From: Candidatus Desulfovibrio intestinavium
GTDB lineage: Bacteria; Desulfobacterota; Desulfovibrionia; Desulfovibrionales; Desulfovibrionaceae
Assembly (NCBI GenBank): GCA_019118345.1
Contig: DWZD01000050.1
Coordinates: 1 to 46,625, forward strand
DNA: 46,625 nucleotides
Direction of reading: 5' to 3'
Shown: positions 24,667-34,296 of the stretch, one piece after another
Numbering within the stretch: position 1 is the stretch's first letter
Layout: each line of letters begins with the position of its first letter
The notes under the pieces: model-generated
What the model was told of the DNA's origin: nothing
Seen by the model: the letters and a program-made list of their open reading frames with translations, nothing else
Databases searched by the model: none
Position numbers and translations under genes: made by a program

Positions 24667-25968
24667 GTGCGTATATTGGTCATCGGCTCAGGCGGCAGGG
24701 AACATGCGCTGGTCTGGAAACTCAGGCAAAGCCCTTCGGTAACGGAAGTTCTCGTTGCGCCGGGCAATGGCGGCACCGCCGCCGAAGGCGCGCGCAATGT
24801 GCCCGTGGCCGCGAACGATTGCGCGGCGCTGGTGGAACTGGCCCGCAAGGAGCACATCGATCTCGTGGTGCCCGGCCCGGAACTGCCGCTCACGCTCGGC
24901 ATCACGGATCGCATGCGCGAGGCGGGCATCGCCTGCTTCGGGCCGGACGCCTACTGCGCCCGCCTCGAGGGCAGCAAGGCCTTCGCCAAGGACATCATGC
25001 GCCGCGCCGGCGTGCCCACGGCGGCCTGCGAAGTCTTTACCGATGCGGACAAGGCCCTGGCCCATGTGCGGGCCAAGGGCGCGCCGCTGGTCATCAAGGC
25101 TGACGGTCTGGCCGCCGGCAAGGGCGTGGTGGTGGCCCACAGCACCGAGGAAGCCGTGGAGGCCGTGGAAGAAATCATGCGCCGCCGCGCCTTCGGGGCC
25201 GCCGGGGATCAGGTGGTCATCGAGGATTGCCTCGTGGGCGAGGAAGCCTCCTTCCTCTGCTTTTGCGACGGCACAACCGCCATTCCCCTGCCCTCGGCCC
25301 AGGATCACAAGGCCGTCTTTGACGGCGACAAAGGCCCCAACACCGGCGGCATGGGCGCCTACAGCCCGGCCCCCGTCCTGCCCGACAGCGAGGCCGAGCG
25401 CCTGGCCGATCTCGTGGCGCGGCCCATCCTGCGCGAACTGGCCCGGGACGGCCACCCCTTTGTGGGCATCCTCTATGCCGGCCTGATGATGACCGCCGAC
25501 GGCCCGCGCGTGCTGGAATACAACGTGCGCTTCGGCGATCCGGAATGCCAGCCCCTGCTCATGCGTCTGGAAGGCGATCTGCCCGCCGTCATGCTGGCCT
25601 GCGTGAACGGTCGCCTTGATCCCGCCATGCTGACCTATTCCCCGCGCACGGCGCTGGGCGTGGTGGTGGCGGCCAAGGGCTATCCCGGCAGCTATCCCAA
25701 GGGCATGCCCATCGAGGGGCTGGCCGAGGCCGATGCCCTGCCGGGCGTCAAGGTTTTCCACAGCGGCACGGCCTTCAACGATGGGCGCATTCTCGCCGCC
25801 GGCGGTCGCGTGCTCTGCGTGACGGCCCTGGGCGATACGCTGGCCGCCGCCAAAACCGCCGCTTACGCGGCGCTGGAAAAAATCCATATGCCCGACAGCC
25901 AGTATCGCAAGGACATTGGCCAAAAGGGCATCAACCGACTGACTGAGACGGGCGGCGCGCGTTCATAA
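24667..25968 (+). CDS. purD: Phosphoribosylamine--glycine ligase
   Basis: A 433-aa ATP-grasp enzyme of purine synthesis that joins glycine to phosphoribosylamine. Typical segments: IGSGGREHAL at the N-terminus, PGNGGT, KADGLAAGKGV (ATP-grasp), PSAQDHKAVFDGDKGPNTGGMGAYSP, and YNVRFGDPECQ. GTG start at 24667 with AGGAGG upstream. Followed by purE, 126 bp downstream, so likely one purine unit. Confidence 0.95.
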   Translation: MRILVIGSGGREHALVWKLRQSPSVTEVLVAPGNGGTAAEGARNVPVAANDCAALVELARKEHIDLVVPGPELPLTLGITDRMREAGIACFGPDAYCARLEGSKAFAKDIMRRAGVPTAACEVFTDADKALAHVRAKGAPLVIKADGLAAGKGVVVAHSTEEAVEAVEEIMRRRAFGAAGDQVVIEDCLVGEEASFLCFCDGTTAIPLPSAQDHKAVFDGDKGPNTGGMGAYSPAPVLPDSEAERLADLVARPILRELARDGHPFVGILYAGLMMTADGPRVLEYNVRFGDPECQPLLMRLEGDLPAVMLACVNGRLDPAMLTYSPRTALGVVVAAKGYPGSYPKGMPIEGLAEADALPGVKVFHSGTAFNDGRILAAGGRVLCVTALGDTLAAAKTAAYAALEKIHMPDSQYRKDIGQKGINRLTETGGARS

Positions 25969-26094
25969 GACCCACCGTCCGCCGCTTCCGGCATTCCGGG
26001 GCAAGGGCGTCTCCCGTGCGGGCGCGCCCTTCCCCTTTCCGTTTTCCCGCGTCCCGCCCTGCGGCGGCGACGTTGCCGGCAACAAGGAGAAATC

Positions 26095-26595
26095 ATGGCT
26101 CAGGTCGTCATCATGATGGGATCCGCCTCGGACGAGGAAAAGGTCGCCCCCTGTGTGGAGGTGCTGCGCTCGCTGGGCATTTCCTTTCATTTTACCGTCA
26201 GTTCCGCCCACCGCACCCCCGAACGCACGGAACAGCTCGTGCGTGAGCAGGAGGCCGCCGGAGCGCGGGTCTTCATCTGCGCGGCGGGCATGGCCGCGCA
26301 TCTGGCCGGAGCCGTGGCGGCCCGTACCGCCCGACCGGTCATCGGCATTCCCGTTTCCGGCGGGGTCATGGGCGGCATGGACGCCCTGCTGGCCACGGTG
26401 CAGATGCCTCCGGGCTTCCCGGTAGCCACGGTGGCCATGGACAAGGCCGGGGCGCGCAATGCCGCCTGGCTGGCGGCCCAGATTCTGGCCGTGGAGGACA
26501 GCACCCTGCACGAAAAAATCCTTGCCGCCCGTGCCGACATGCAGCGCGGCGTGGAAAAGGCGGCCCGGGACATCGAAGCGCGCTACGGCGCCTGA
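26095..26595 (+). CDS. purE: N5-carboxyaminoimidazole ribonucleotide mutase
   Basis: A 166-aa class I PurE that converts N5-CAIR to CAIR in purine synthesis. Signatures: MGSASDEEK (phosphate-binding GSxSD), [20 protein letters not shown], and [29 protein letters not shown] precedes the ATG. The terminator at 26623-26658 ends the unit. Confidence 0.95.
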   Translation: MAQVVIMMGSASDEEKVAPCVEVLRSLGISFHFTVSSAHRTPERTEQLVREQEAAGARVFICAAGMAAHLAGAVAARTARPVIGIPVSGGVMGGMDALLATVQMPPGFPVATVAMDKAGARNAAWLAAQILAVEDSTLHEKILAARADMQRGVEKAARDIEARYGA

Positions 26596-26622
26596 TCCGT
26601 TCCGCCGATAGCGACCGCCCAA

Positions 26623-26658
26623 GGCCGCCTGCCGGAACGCTGCCGGCGGGCGGCCTTT
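26623..26658 (+). terminator. Terminator after purE
   Basis: A 13-bp stem with one G-U pair (26623-26635 with 26643-26655) and a 7-base loop, followed by tttctctt. Confidence 0.8.
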
Positions 26659-26764
26659 CTCTTCCGAATCTCAGAAAACCTGCTCCGGCAGACGCCCGCC
26701 CCTTCAGGCGTCCGGGCCATCCCCGCTTCCGAACCGGATGCCCGATGCCCGGCACCTCAAAAAA

Positions 26765-26792
26765 AAACGTCCCGGCGCATGCCGGGACGTTT
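26765..26792. terminator. Bidirectional terminator
   Basis: A 12-bp stem (26765-26776 with 26781-26792) with a gcat loop. It has A-runs on one side and ttcgtttt on the other, so it can stop transcription from both directions, between purE and the polysaccharide genes. Confidence 0.8.
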
Positions 26793-26816
26793 CGTTTTCA
26801 TGCCGCCGCACGGGCC

Positions 26817-27117
26817 AGGGCCTGTTAGCACGATTCGCCGCGTGTTTTGGGGGCAGGGGAACCCCTCGCTCTGCTGTCGATGCCCGCAAGGCTCAGACGT
26901 CGCCTGACGGGCACGGCCCTTGCGGGCCGCCTTTCGGTCGTTGTCGGCGCTGGAGGCTTCCCCTTCCCCCCAAGCCCCCATCCCTTCCCCAGCGCGCTTT
27001 TACCGGGGAAAAGACAGGGACACGAGGCAACCCGGCCTCCCAAGGCAAGCTGAGCGCGTACGGCCTGCTTGCATTATCTGTTGAAATTATTTGTACAATT
27101 TGTGTCAGCAGGCCCTA
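26817..27117 (-). mobile_element. ~301-bp MITE-like repeat, copy A
   Basis: This non-coding element is an inverted copy of the one at 34294-34594. I judge roughly four-fifths identity, including a shared run of over 30 bp around the central G/C-rich hairpin. Its ends, agggcctgttagcac at the left and gtcagcaggcccta at the right in this orientation, are imperfect inverted repeats. The right end supplies the TAG stop of the sugar-transferase gene on the minus strand. It holds G/C hairpins but no open frame likely to encode a transposase. Confidence 0.75.
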
Positions 27118-28464
27118 GCGCGCGCCCTTGGGGAAGAGCACCACGCCCACCGTCTTGAAGATGATGTGGATATCCAGCAGGATGGACATGTTCTTCACAT
27201 AGTAGAGATCATACTCCAGCTTGCGGCGGGAATCCTCCTCAGAAGCGCCATAGGGATAACAGACCTGCGCCCAACCCGTCAGGCCCGGCTTCACCGTATG
27301 CCGCAGGCTGTAATAGGGGATATGCTCCTTGAGCTTGCTCACAAAGGCCATGCGTTCGGGACGCGGCCCGATGAAGCTCATGTCGCCCTTGAGGATGTTC
27401 CAGATCTGCGGCAATTCGTCAATGCGCACCTTGCGGATGAACTTGCCCACCCGGGTCACGCGGCTGTCGTTGGCGCTGGCCCAGACCGCCCCGTCCTTTT
27501 CGGCGTCCGTGCGCATGGAGCGGAACTTGTAGACCGTGAATTCCCTTTCGTGCAGGCCCACGCGATCCTGACGGTAGATGACCGGCCCCGGCGATTCCAG
27601 ACGGATCAGCAGGGCCGTCAGTGCCATGATGGGCGCAGCGGGCACCAGCAGCACCAGCGAAATCAGCACGTCAAAGGCCCGCTTCAGGCGGCGCAGCGAA
27701 CCGCGCGTATTGAGCGAGAAGCCCTCGGTCTGCAAGAGCCATTCGTCATTGATCTGGGAAATGGGCAGCCGCTGCACCACGTGTTCGTAAAAGGAACGGA
27801 TGTCCACCACCATGCGGCCGCGCAACTTGGCTTCCAGCAGATCATGGGCAATGTCGTCGTCAATGGGGGCGTCCGGCAGCAGCAGGATGGTGGTGGCCCG
27901 GCGATCGCGGGCGATGTTCAGCACGTCATAGGGCGCACCGAGGCAGGGGCCGGCATCGGGATCCATGTCCGGCTCGCCCACATAGCCGATGATGCGGGCC
28001 GTGGGCAGACCTTCGGCCAGAAGCTGGCGCACCTTGCCCGCGCGATCGACCCCGACGAGCAGGACGCGCATCTGGAAGGTGAGCTTGTCCGTATTGCGGT
28101 AGTAGAACAGCCGCCAGCCCAGGCAGAAGCACATGGACAGCACAAAGAGCAGCCCGGTGCTGGCCCGGTCGAAGCGCCAGTGATCAAAGACATAGGACGA
28201 GGTGGCGGATGAGATGATGGCCAGCACGCCCGCCAGCAGCACCCGCACCACGCTGTCCCGGAAATCCTCCACGCCCACGCTGTAGGCGTCGAGGATGTAG
28301 AAAAACAGCATATAGAAGAAGATGGTGAAGAGCGAAGCGCCCGTGTAGTCGTCAAAGACGCTCAGTTCCGGTTCAATGGCAAGCACGCCGACAATGCCCA
28401 GCGCCACAAGGATGCAGAGCAGATCCATGCACTGCAGCAGGGCCATGCGATAACGACTGACCAT
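27115..28464 (-). CDS. Polyprenyl-phosphate sugar-1-phosphate transferase (EpsB/WcaJ-like)
   Basis: A 449-aa inner-membrane enzyme that starts surface glycan synthesis by loading a sugar phosphate onto undecaprenyl phosphate. The first ~120 residues hold 4 membrane helices, followed by a CoA-binding-3-like Rossmann region, then a membrane helix and the bacterial sugar transferase domain (~270-449): KRAFDVLISLVLL, VYKFRSMRTDAEKDG, RIDELPQIWNILKGDMSFIGPRP and LRHTVKPGLTGWAQV. The KGAR ending is characteristic of the family, so the protein is complete; its stop codon is the TAG of the adjacent MITE-like element. GGGAG precedes the ATG. The GT4 gene is 12 bp upstream, probably cotranscribed. Confidence 0.9.
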   Translation of the reverse strand: MVSRYRMALLQCMDLLCILVALGIVGVLAIEPELSVFDDYTGASLFTIFFYMLFFYILDAYSVGVEDFRDSVVRVLLAGVLAIISSATSSYVFDHWRFDRASTGLLFVLSMCFCLGWRLFYYRNTDKLTFQMRVLLVGVDRAGKVRQLLAEGLPTARIIGYVGEPDMDPDAGPCLGAPYDVLNIARDRRATTILLLPDAPIDDDIAHDLLEAKLRGRMVVDIRSFYEHVVQRLPISQINDEWLLQTEGFSLNTRGSLRRLKRAFDVLISLVLLVPAAPIMALTALLIRLESPGPVIYRQDRVGLHEREFTVYKFRSMRTDAEKDGAVWASANDSRVTRVGKFIRKVRIDELPQIWNILKGDMSFIGPRPERMAFVSKLKEHIPYYSLRHTVKPGLTGWAQVCYPYGASEEDSRRKLEYDLYYVKNMSILLDIHIIFKTVGVVLFPKGAR

Positions 28465-28476
28465 GATCTCTCCCAG

Positions 28477-29697
28477 CTATCGTTCCGACTCGTCCAGTTG
28501 CGCCGAAGGCTGCGCCACGCGCATGTCGCTCAGGATGCGGCGGGCGACCACCGTGGCGTCGAACTCCTCGCAGGCCAGACGCCGTCCGGCCTGTCCCATG
28601 ACGGCAATATCCTGCGGCTGCAGGATGAAATGCTCCATGGCCGCCGCCAGGGATTCCGCATCCCGCAGGGCGCACAACTTGCCGTTGACCCCTTCGGTCA
28701 CCACTTCGCGGCAACCGGGCACATCGGTGACCACGGCCGGACGCCCCATGCTCATGCCCTCCATGATGGCCGTGGGCGTGCCTTCCCGCCAGGAGGGCAG
28801 CACGAGCACATGGGCCTCGGCCACCTGCGGCCGCACATCGGCGGCCTGCCCCAGATAGACGATGCCGTTGCGGCCTTCCCACTGGCGCACCAACCGTTCG
28901 CTCACGCTGCCCAGGCCCTGTTCGGCCGGGCCGAGCAGGCGAAATTCCGCCGCCGGATACTTGCGCTTGAGCAGGCGGGCGGCCGCGGCGTATTCGCGCA
29001 GGCCCTTGGCCTCCAGCAGGCGGCCGACCAGCAGGAAGACGATGCGCCGCTGTTCCGGCGGCGTATCCCCGGCGGGCAGGGGAGGCAGGGGCGCTTCGGC
29101 AAAGCGGCGCGTATCCACCCCCGTGCCCCGGGCCATGAGTACGCGCGCCTGCGGCCCGAGAATGCCCGACTCGCGGAATATGGCCACATCGTCCCGGTTC
29201 TGGAAGAACACCCCTTCCACATGGCGCAGGGCCTGCCGGTAGAGGGCCACGCCCAGCCGGTTGACGCAGCGTTTGAAACGGCTATCCGCCTCGAAGGCGT
29301 AACCCAGACCGGTGATGGTGGCGTAAACATGCTTCACGCCCGTGAGCTTGGCCGCCATGCAGCCGTAAATGACCGGTTTGATGGTGGAGGCAAAGAGCAA
29401 ATCCGGCTTTTCCAGCAGGAAGGTCTTGCACAAGGAGGCAAAGGTGGCCGCATCCCAGAGCGGATTGAGTCCCTTGCGATCCAGCGGATAGTTGATGATG
29501 CGCAAAGCCGGGGCCTGCGGGAATCCCGGCGCATCGGCAGGCGCGGCACCCAGCGCGGCCAGACGGCCTTCCGTGGCCACGTCGCCGGCAGGCACCATGC
29601 AGATGACCTCATGCCCCGCCCCACGCATGCGCCGCATGAGCACACTCCAGAAATTGGCCACGGATTTGGCCTGATTACCAAGGACGATTATTTTCAT
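28477..29697 (-). CDS. Glycosyltransferase family 4
   Basis: A 406-aa GT-B enzyme that likely adds a sugar to a lipid-linked glycan in the cytoplasm. The C-terminal donor site has VGRLLEAKGL, then LPSWREGTPTAIMEGMSMGRPAVVTDVPGCREVV, the classic E-x7-E region of GT4. The N-terminus MKIIVLGNQAKSVANFWSVL looks like a start, at 29697; the frame runs to 29817 but that part has no ribosome binding site. Divergent from the epimerase gene. Confidence 0.88.
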   Translation of the reverse strand: MKIIVLGNQAKSVANFWSVLMRRMRGAGHEVICMVPAGDVATEGRLAALGAAPADAPGFPQAPALRIINYPLDRKGLNPLWDAATFASLCKTFLLEKPDLLFASTIKPVIYGCMAAKLTGVKHVYATITGLGYAFEADSRFKRCVNRLGVALYRQALRHVEGVFFQNRDDVAIFRESGILGPQARVLMARGTGVDTRRFAEAPLPPLPAGDTPPEQRRIVFLLVGRLLEAKGLREYAAAARLLKRKYPAAEFRLLGPAEQGLGSVSERLVRQWEGRNGIVYLGQAADVRPQVAEAHVLVLPSWREGTPTAIMEGMSMGRPAVVTDVPGCREVVTEGVNGKLCALRDAESLAAAMEHFILQPQDIAVMGQAGRRLACEEFDATVVARRILSDMRVAQPSAQLDESER

Positions 29698-29876
29698 GAG
29701 CAACCCCTGAGCCTTGTTCAGGCAGCTTTTTGCAAGGTATAGCAGCAAAACCCCGCGCCTGAAAAGGGAAAAACCGGCCCGTGCCCGCCGGAACTTTTGA
29801 CAGGCGAAAAACTCCATCGTACACTATGCCATTCCGTGAAATGCTTTTCACCCATTCAAGCAAAGGAACGAACATC

Positions 29877-30899
29877 ATGCCTGACTGGAAGACACTTTGC
29901 GCCGGGATGCAGGCCAGCCCCTCGCGTTGGCTGGTGACCGGCGTGGCGGGCTTCATCGGCTCCAACCTGCTGGAACAGCTCTTGAAACTTGGACAGACCG
30001 TGGTCGGACTGGACAACTTCCTGACCGGCTATCAGAAAAATCTGGACATGGTGTGCGACGCCGTCGGCCCGGAGCTGTGGAGCCGTTTCACCTTTGTGGA
30101 GGGGGACATTCGCGATCTCGACACCTGCCGCACGGTCTGCAAGGATATCGATCATGTCCTGCATGAGGCGGCCCTCGGTTCGGTGCCGCGCTCCATTGAC
30201 GATCCCATTCTCTCCAACAGCTGCAACATCGACGGTCAGCTCAACATGCTGCTGGCGGCGCGGGATGCCGGCGTGAAGAGCTTTGTCTATGCCGCCTCCT
30301 CCTCCACCTATGGCGACGCGCCGGAGCTGCCCAAGGTCGAGGACAAGATCGGTCGCCCCCTCTCGCCCTATGCGGTCACCAAGTACGTCAACGAGCTGTA
30401 TGCCGACGTCTTTGCCCGCTGCTACGGCTTCAACTGCGTGGGGCTGCGCTATTTCAACGTGTTCGGCCAGCGGCAGGATCCCTACGGCGCTTACGCCGCC
30501 GTCATCCCGCAATGGTTCGCCAGCCTGCTCAAGGGGGAAACCGTCTACGTCAACGGCGACGGGGAAACCAGCCGCGACTTCTGCTACATCGACAATGTGG
30601 TGCAGGCCAACCTGCTGGCCAGCTTCGCCCCTGAGGCGGGACGCAACATGATCTACAACGTGGCCTTCGGCCAGCGTACCACGCTCAACGAACTCTTTGC
30701 GCTCATTCGCGAGGAAGTGGCGCGCCACAAGGCCGAGGCCGCCACCGCGGAACCGGTGTACCGCGACTTCCGCGCCGGCGATGTGCGGCATTCGCTGGCC
30801 GACATCAGCCGCGCCCGCACCCTGCTGGGCTATGATCCGCAGTTTGACGTGCGTCAGGGCCTGCGGCTGGCGGGCGACTGGTACGCTGCCAACCTGTAG
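29877..30899 (+). CDS. NAD-dependent sugar-nucleotide epimerase (WbpP/WbgU-like UDP-GlcNAc 4-epimerase)
   Basis: A 340-aa extended SDR. It probably epimerises UDP-GlcNAc to UDP-GalNAc (or a uronic acid form) for surface glycan. The Rossmann motif is [12 protein letters not shown], catalytic residues are the S of ASSSTYG and YxxxK in YAVTKY, and the [21 protein letters not shown] run resembles WbpP. The ATG at 29877 has AAAGGAA 9 bases upstream; the frame to 29781 is not supported. Exact substrate is uncertain. Confidence 0.85.
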   Translation: MPDWKTLCAGMQASPSRWLVTGVAGFIGSNLLEQLLKLGQTVVGLDNFLTGYQKNLDMVCDAVGPELWSRFTFVEGDIRDLDTCRTVCKDIDHVLHEAALGSVPRSIDDPILSNSCNIDGQLNMLLAARDAGVKSFVYAASSSTYGDAPELPKVEDKIGRPLSPYAVTKYVNELYADVFARCYGFNCVGLRYFNVFGQRQDPYGAYAAVIPQWFASLLKGETVYVNGDGETSRDFCYIDNVVQANLLASFAPEAGRNMIYNVAFGQRTTLNELFALIREEVARHKAEAATAEPVYRDFRAGDVRHSLADISRARTLLGYDPQFDVRQGLRLAGDWYAANL

Positions 30900-30989
30900 G
30901 CGGCCCGGCATGCCGGTTCCCGGCGGAGGAAGGAACGTGCCGCCGCCGCGCCGCCTTTTTGGTCGCAACGCGAGCTTTTGGAGTCTGCC

Positions 30990-33053
30990 ATGAAACGCCT
31001 TCTGCTCTGGTCTGCCCTGGTCATCCTGCTGCTGGGCGCGGCGGGCGCATTCATCCTCAGCCGCGTCGACACCGATCTGGTGACCAGTCTGGTGTCCGAT
31101 GCCGTTGAAAGCGCCACGGGCGCGCCTCTGGAGTTTGCCGAAGCGCCGCGCCTGTCCTTTGTCCCGCTGGGCGTACGTTTCGGCGCCCTGTCCTGGAAAC
31201 GGGAGGACGCCGCGCACAGCCTGGCCGTCAGCGCCAGCGGCGGGCGGGCCAGGCTGGCCCTTGCCCCCCTGCTCTCCGGCGACATCGTGATCGAAGAAGT
31301 CGAGCTGAACGCGCCGGCCCTGGACATGGTGCAGCATGCCGCGCCGACGGCGGACACGCCTGCCGCCGCCCCTGCCGTGGCCGAAAGGGATACGGCCTCT
31401 GTCTCGTCGGATGCGGCGGCAGCCGCCCCGCCGGATGACCTGCCGCTGGAGCTGGGCCGGGTTCAGGTGAAGGATGCGCGCATCCGCTTCACGGACGCCG
31501 CGGGCAATCGCGCCGAAATCGGCCCATTGCAGCTGACGCTGACCAATGTGCGCCGCCATGCGGACATGACGCTGGAAACCGGCTTTGACTATGCCCTGCA
31601 TCAGGGCGGCAAGGACATAACCGGCAGCTTTGCCCTCAAGGGCATCTTCCACTACTATGCCCCCAACCTGACCATCAAGGGCCTGCAGGCGCAACTTGCG
31701 CCGCGCAGCGGCCCCATTCCCGCCGGACTGGGAGCCATCGCCCTGCAGGCCGACAGCGCCGTGAATCTTGCCGATGGCAAGCTGAAGCTGTCCGGACTTG
31801 CCCTGTCCTGCGCCACCAGCCGTCTGGAACTGGCGGGCGAGGCGAGCCTGCGCGAGCTGACCTTTGCCGGAACGCTCTCGCTGATCACGGCCCCCCGGGC
31901 CACAGCGGCGCTCTGGGGCCTCACGCTGCCGGCGCAGGGCGAGGATCGTCTGGAACTGTCCACGGGTCTGGAATATTCGCCGGAAGGGCTGGCGCTGCGT
32001 CAGCTCAAGATATCGCAGGACAAGACGCATCTGGAAGGGACGCTGAGCCTGAACCCGCAGCAGCCGGCCCTGCGCGGCGAACTGCGGGTGAACGAACTCC
32101 GCGTGGATCAGTATCTGCCGCAGCCGTCCGGCAAGGCGGACAGCAAGGCCCCGGTCGAAACCAACGCCGCGTCGGACAAGACGAACGCCGCGCCGGCTGC
32201 CGCCAAGGCCGATCAGAAGGCTGCCGCCCCGGCGCAGCCCAAGGTCTGGCCGCTTCTGGACATGGCCCTTGCCGTGGGCAGCCTGCGATACGGGGAAATG
32301 GGCGTCAAGGATCTTTCCCTGTCGCTTCAGGGCGACAAGGGGAATTACCAGCTGCGTGATTTCCGTTGCGCCCTGTTGAGCGGCGGCCGCCTGCAGGCGC
32401 ACGGCAGCACCCGTCTGCCCGACAGCCGGCATGCCCTGAACCTCACGGCCCAGGGCGTGGATCTCGGCGGCCTGACCCAGATGCTCGGCAAGGGACGCCC
32501 GGTCGAGGGCACGGCCGATGCGACCGCCGACGTCACCGCGCGCGGCATGACGGCAGAGGCAGTGCAGGCCTCGCTCAACGGCAAGGGCACGCTGCAGGCC
32601 GGCAACATCAGGATTCAGGCGCTTTCCGCCGTGCTCAGGGATGTTCCCGGTCTCGGCGAGGCGGTGCCCGAACGCATCGATCGGGTGCAGGTGCCCTTTG
32701 TCATCAAGAATGGCGAAGTGACTTCCCGCCCCTTCGCGGCCACTTCCGCCAAGCTCAACGCCAAGGGCCAGGCCGCGGCCAGCCTGCCCCGGAAGCATCT
32801 GCACGCCACGGCCGACGTGAATACGCTCGGCATGACCGTGCCGGTCATCGTGCAGGGGCCGTTCAGCAATCTGTCCTATTCCGTGGATCCGCGTTTTCTG
32901 GCGCGCATGGCCGCCGGCCTGCCCGACGCCCTTCTGGAGGGCGGGGAATCCGCCGGCAAGAGCGCGGGCGAAGCGGCCAAGGGCGCGGGCAATGCCCTCG
33001 GCAACACGGTTCGGGGCGCGGGCGGCCTTGTCAAGGGGCTGCTGGGCCGCTAG
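30990..33053 (+). CDS. AsmA-family envelope protein
   Basis: A 687-aa inner-membrane protein with an N-terminal anchor (MKRLLLWSALVILLLGA) and a large periplasmic part. It has AsmA-like beta-strand repeats and the conserved C-terminal domain (GKGTLQAGNIRIQ, AVLRDVPGLGEAVPERIDRV, then VPVIVQGPFSNLSYSVDPRF). Two Ala/Lys/Pro linkers (near 115-150 and 385-420) are likely unstructured. AsmA proteins bridge the envelope and are linked to phospholipid transport. TTGGAG 6 bases before the ATG. Confidence 0.82.
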   Translation: MKRLLLWSALVILLLGAAGAFILSRVDTDLVTSLVSDAVESATGAPLEFAEAPRLSFVPLGVRFGALSWKREDAAHSLAVSASGGRARLALAPLLSGDIVIEEVELNAPALDMVQHAAPTADTPAAAPAVAERDTASVSSDAAAAAPPDDLPLELGRVQVKDARIRFTDAAGNRAEIGPLQLTLTNVRRHADMTLETGFDYALHQGGKDITGSFALKGIFHYYAPNLTIKGLQAQLAPRSGPIPAGLGAIALQADSAVNLADGKLKLSGLALSCATSRLELAGEASLRELTFAGTLSLITAPRATAALWGLTLPAQGEDRLELSTGLEYSPEGLALRQLKISQDKTHLEGTLSLNPQQPALRGELRVNELRVDQYLPQPSGKADSKAPVETNAASDKTNAAPAAAKADQKAAAPAQPKVWPLLDMALAVGSLRYGEMGVKDLSLSLQGDKGNYQLRDFRCALLSGGRLQAHGSTRLPDSRHALNLTAQGVDLGGLTQMLGKGRPVEGTADATADVTARGMTAEAVQASLNGKGTLQAGNIRIQALSAVLRDVPGLGEAVPERIDRVQVPFVIKNGEVTSRPFAATSAKLNAKGQAAASLPRKHLHATADVNTLGMTVPVIVQGPFSNLSYSVDPRFLARMAAGLPDALLEGGESAGKSAGEAAKGAGNALGNTVRGAGGLVKGLLGR

Positions 33054-33447
33054 CCGCCCGGACAGGAGGGGGGAGGCCCCGATGAGCGGGCCGGAAGGCG
33101 GCAAACGGCGCACGTCCCGCAACCGCCACGGGCCATGCGCCAGCGCCCGGCCTGCCGTCCGCTGCGGCGGCGCAGCCTCTGCTGGCGGCAGCGCGGCCTG
33201 ACCGGCGCGCGGCAACGGGAGGAACGCCCGAATGACGCACGGGAAGCGGCCTGACGCGCCCGGATTCCGACGGGCGCGGCGCACGGGCACGGCCCCGCCG
33301 CTCGCAGGGATTTTGCGCCACGGGGAATATGTGCCCGGACGGGGCTAAAGAATTTTTCCCTTTGGGCGTTCTATTCCTTTGGGGGATTTGCCGGAAATTG
33401 TTCCGGACTGCTCAACCCGGCATCGTCGCCGGAGCTGGTGGGACTGT
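33054..33447. other. Intergenic region upstream of motA
   Basis: About 390 bp with no supported gene; open frames on both strands are short GC-rich shadows. The last ~100 bp become AT-richer (gctaaagaatttttccctttgggcgttctat), where a motA promoter would be expected. The fit to a flagellar sigma-28 site is only partial. Confidence 0.4.
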
Positions 33448-34296
33448 ATGTATCTTCTGATAGGCCTCATCGTCGTTTTTTCCTCGGTCATCGTGGGCTA
33501 TACGGTGGCTCACGGGGAATGGTCCGTGCTGTTCCAGCCCGCCGAGCTGATCATCATTCTCGGCTGCGGCTTGGGCGCCTTTTTCGGTTCCCAGACCAAG
33601 TACACGTTCAAGCTCATCACCAAGAGCCTGAAGTATCTCTTTTCCGACCCGGGTTCCAGCAAGGAACGCTATCTTGATACCTTGGCCCTGCTCTACACCC
33701 TTTTCACCAAGATGCACCGTGAAGGCGTCATCAGCGTGGAAAGCGACGTGGAAAAGCCCGAATCCAGTCCCATTTTCAGCAAATACCCGAATATCAGCAA
33801 GAATACCACGCTGGTCAACTTCATCGGCGACACCCTGCGCGTCTATCTGACGACCGGCGACCCCGCTGACATCAACAGCCTCATGGATGTGGACATGCGC
33901 ACCATGCAGGGGGAAGGCCTGCTGCCCGCCCATGCGGTGAGCCACATGGCCGAATCCATGCCCGGCATGGGCATCGTGGCCTGCGTGCTCGGCGTGGTGC
34001 TGGCCATGGGCAACATCAACGAACCGCCGGAAATCCTCGGGCACTACATTGCCGCCGCCTTGGTGGGTACGTTCATCGGCATCCTTTCCTGCTATGGCCT
34101 GTTCGGCCCCATGGGCTCCAAGCTGGAAAACTACGTTTCCGAGGAACACTTCTATTTCAACGCCGTCAAGGAGGCCGTCTCCGCCGCCATTCGCGGCGCA
34201 ACGCCCCTGATCGCCGTGGAATACGGGCGTCGGGCCATTCCCTACCCCTTCCGCCCGCGCTTTGCCGAAATGGAAGAGCGCCTGCGGAGCGCCTAG
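33448..34296 (+). CDS. motA: MotA: flagellar motor stator protein
   Basis: A 282-aa inner-membrane protein that makes the proton channel of the flagellar stator with MotB. Four membrane helices are visible, with the cytoplasmic loop between helices 2 and 3 (LYTLFTKMHREGVISVESD) containing the charged residues used against FliG, and the conserved proline region MAESMPGMGIVACVLGVVLAMG. The ATG at 33448 is preferred; the frame extends to 33379 without support. The stop TAG (34294-34296) coincides with the first bases of a MITE-like repeat, and motB is displaced 336 bp downstream. Confidence 0.9.
   Translation: MYLLIGLIVVFSSVIVGYTVAHGEWSVLFQPAELIIILGCGLGAFFGSQTKYTFKLITKSLKYLFSDPGSSKERYLDTLALLYTLFTKMHREGVISVESDVEKPESSPIFSKYPNISKNTTLVNFIGDTLRVYLTTGDPADINSLMDVDMRTMQGEGLLPAHAVSHMAESMPGMGIVACVLGVVLAMGNINEPPEILGHYIAAALVGTFIGILSCYGLFGPMGSKLENYVSEEHFYFNAVKEAVSAAIRGATPLIAVEYGRRAIPYPFRPRFAEMEERLRSA

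Noticed and set aside
29856..33290. 1144-codon minus-strand frame
   Set aside because: Antisense to the epimerase and AsmA genes, with low-complexity product; the plus-strand genes have ribosome binding sites and conserved motifs.
33340..33447. Flagellar sigma-28 promoter for motA
   Set aside because: The best match (taaagaat ... gcgttcta) fits the consensus only partly and the spacing is uncertain.
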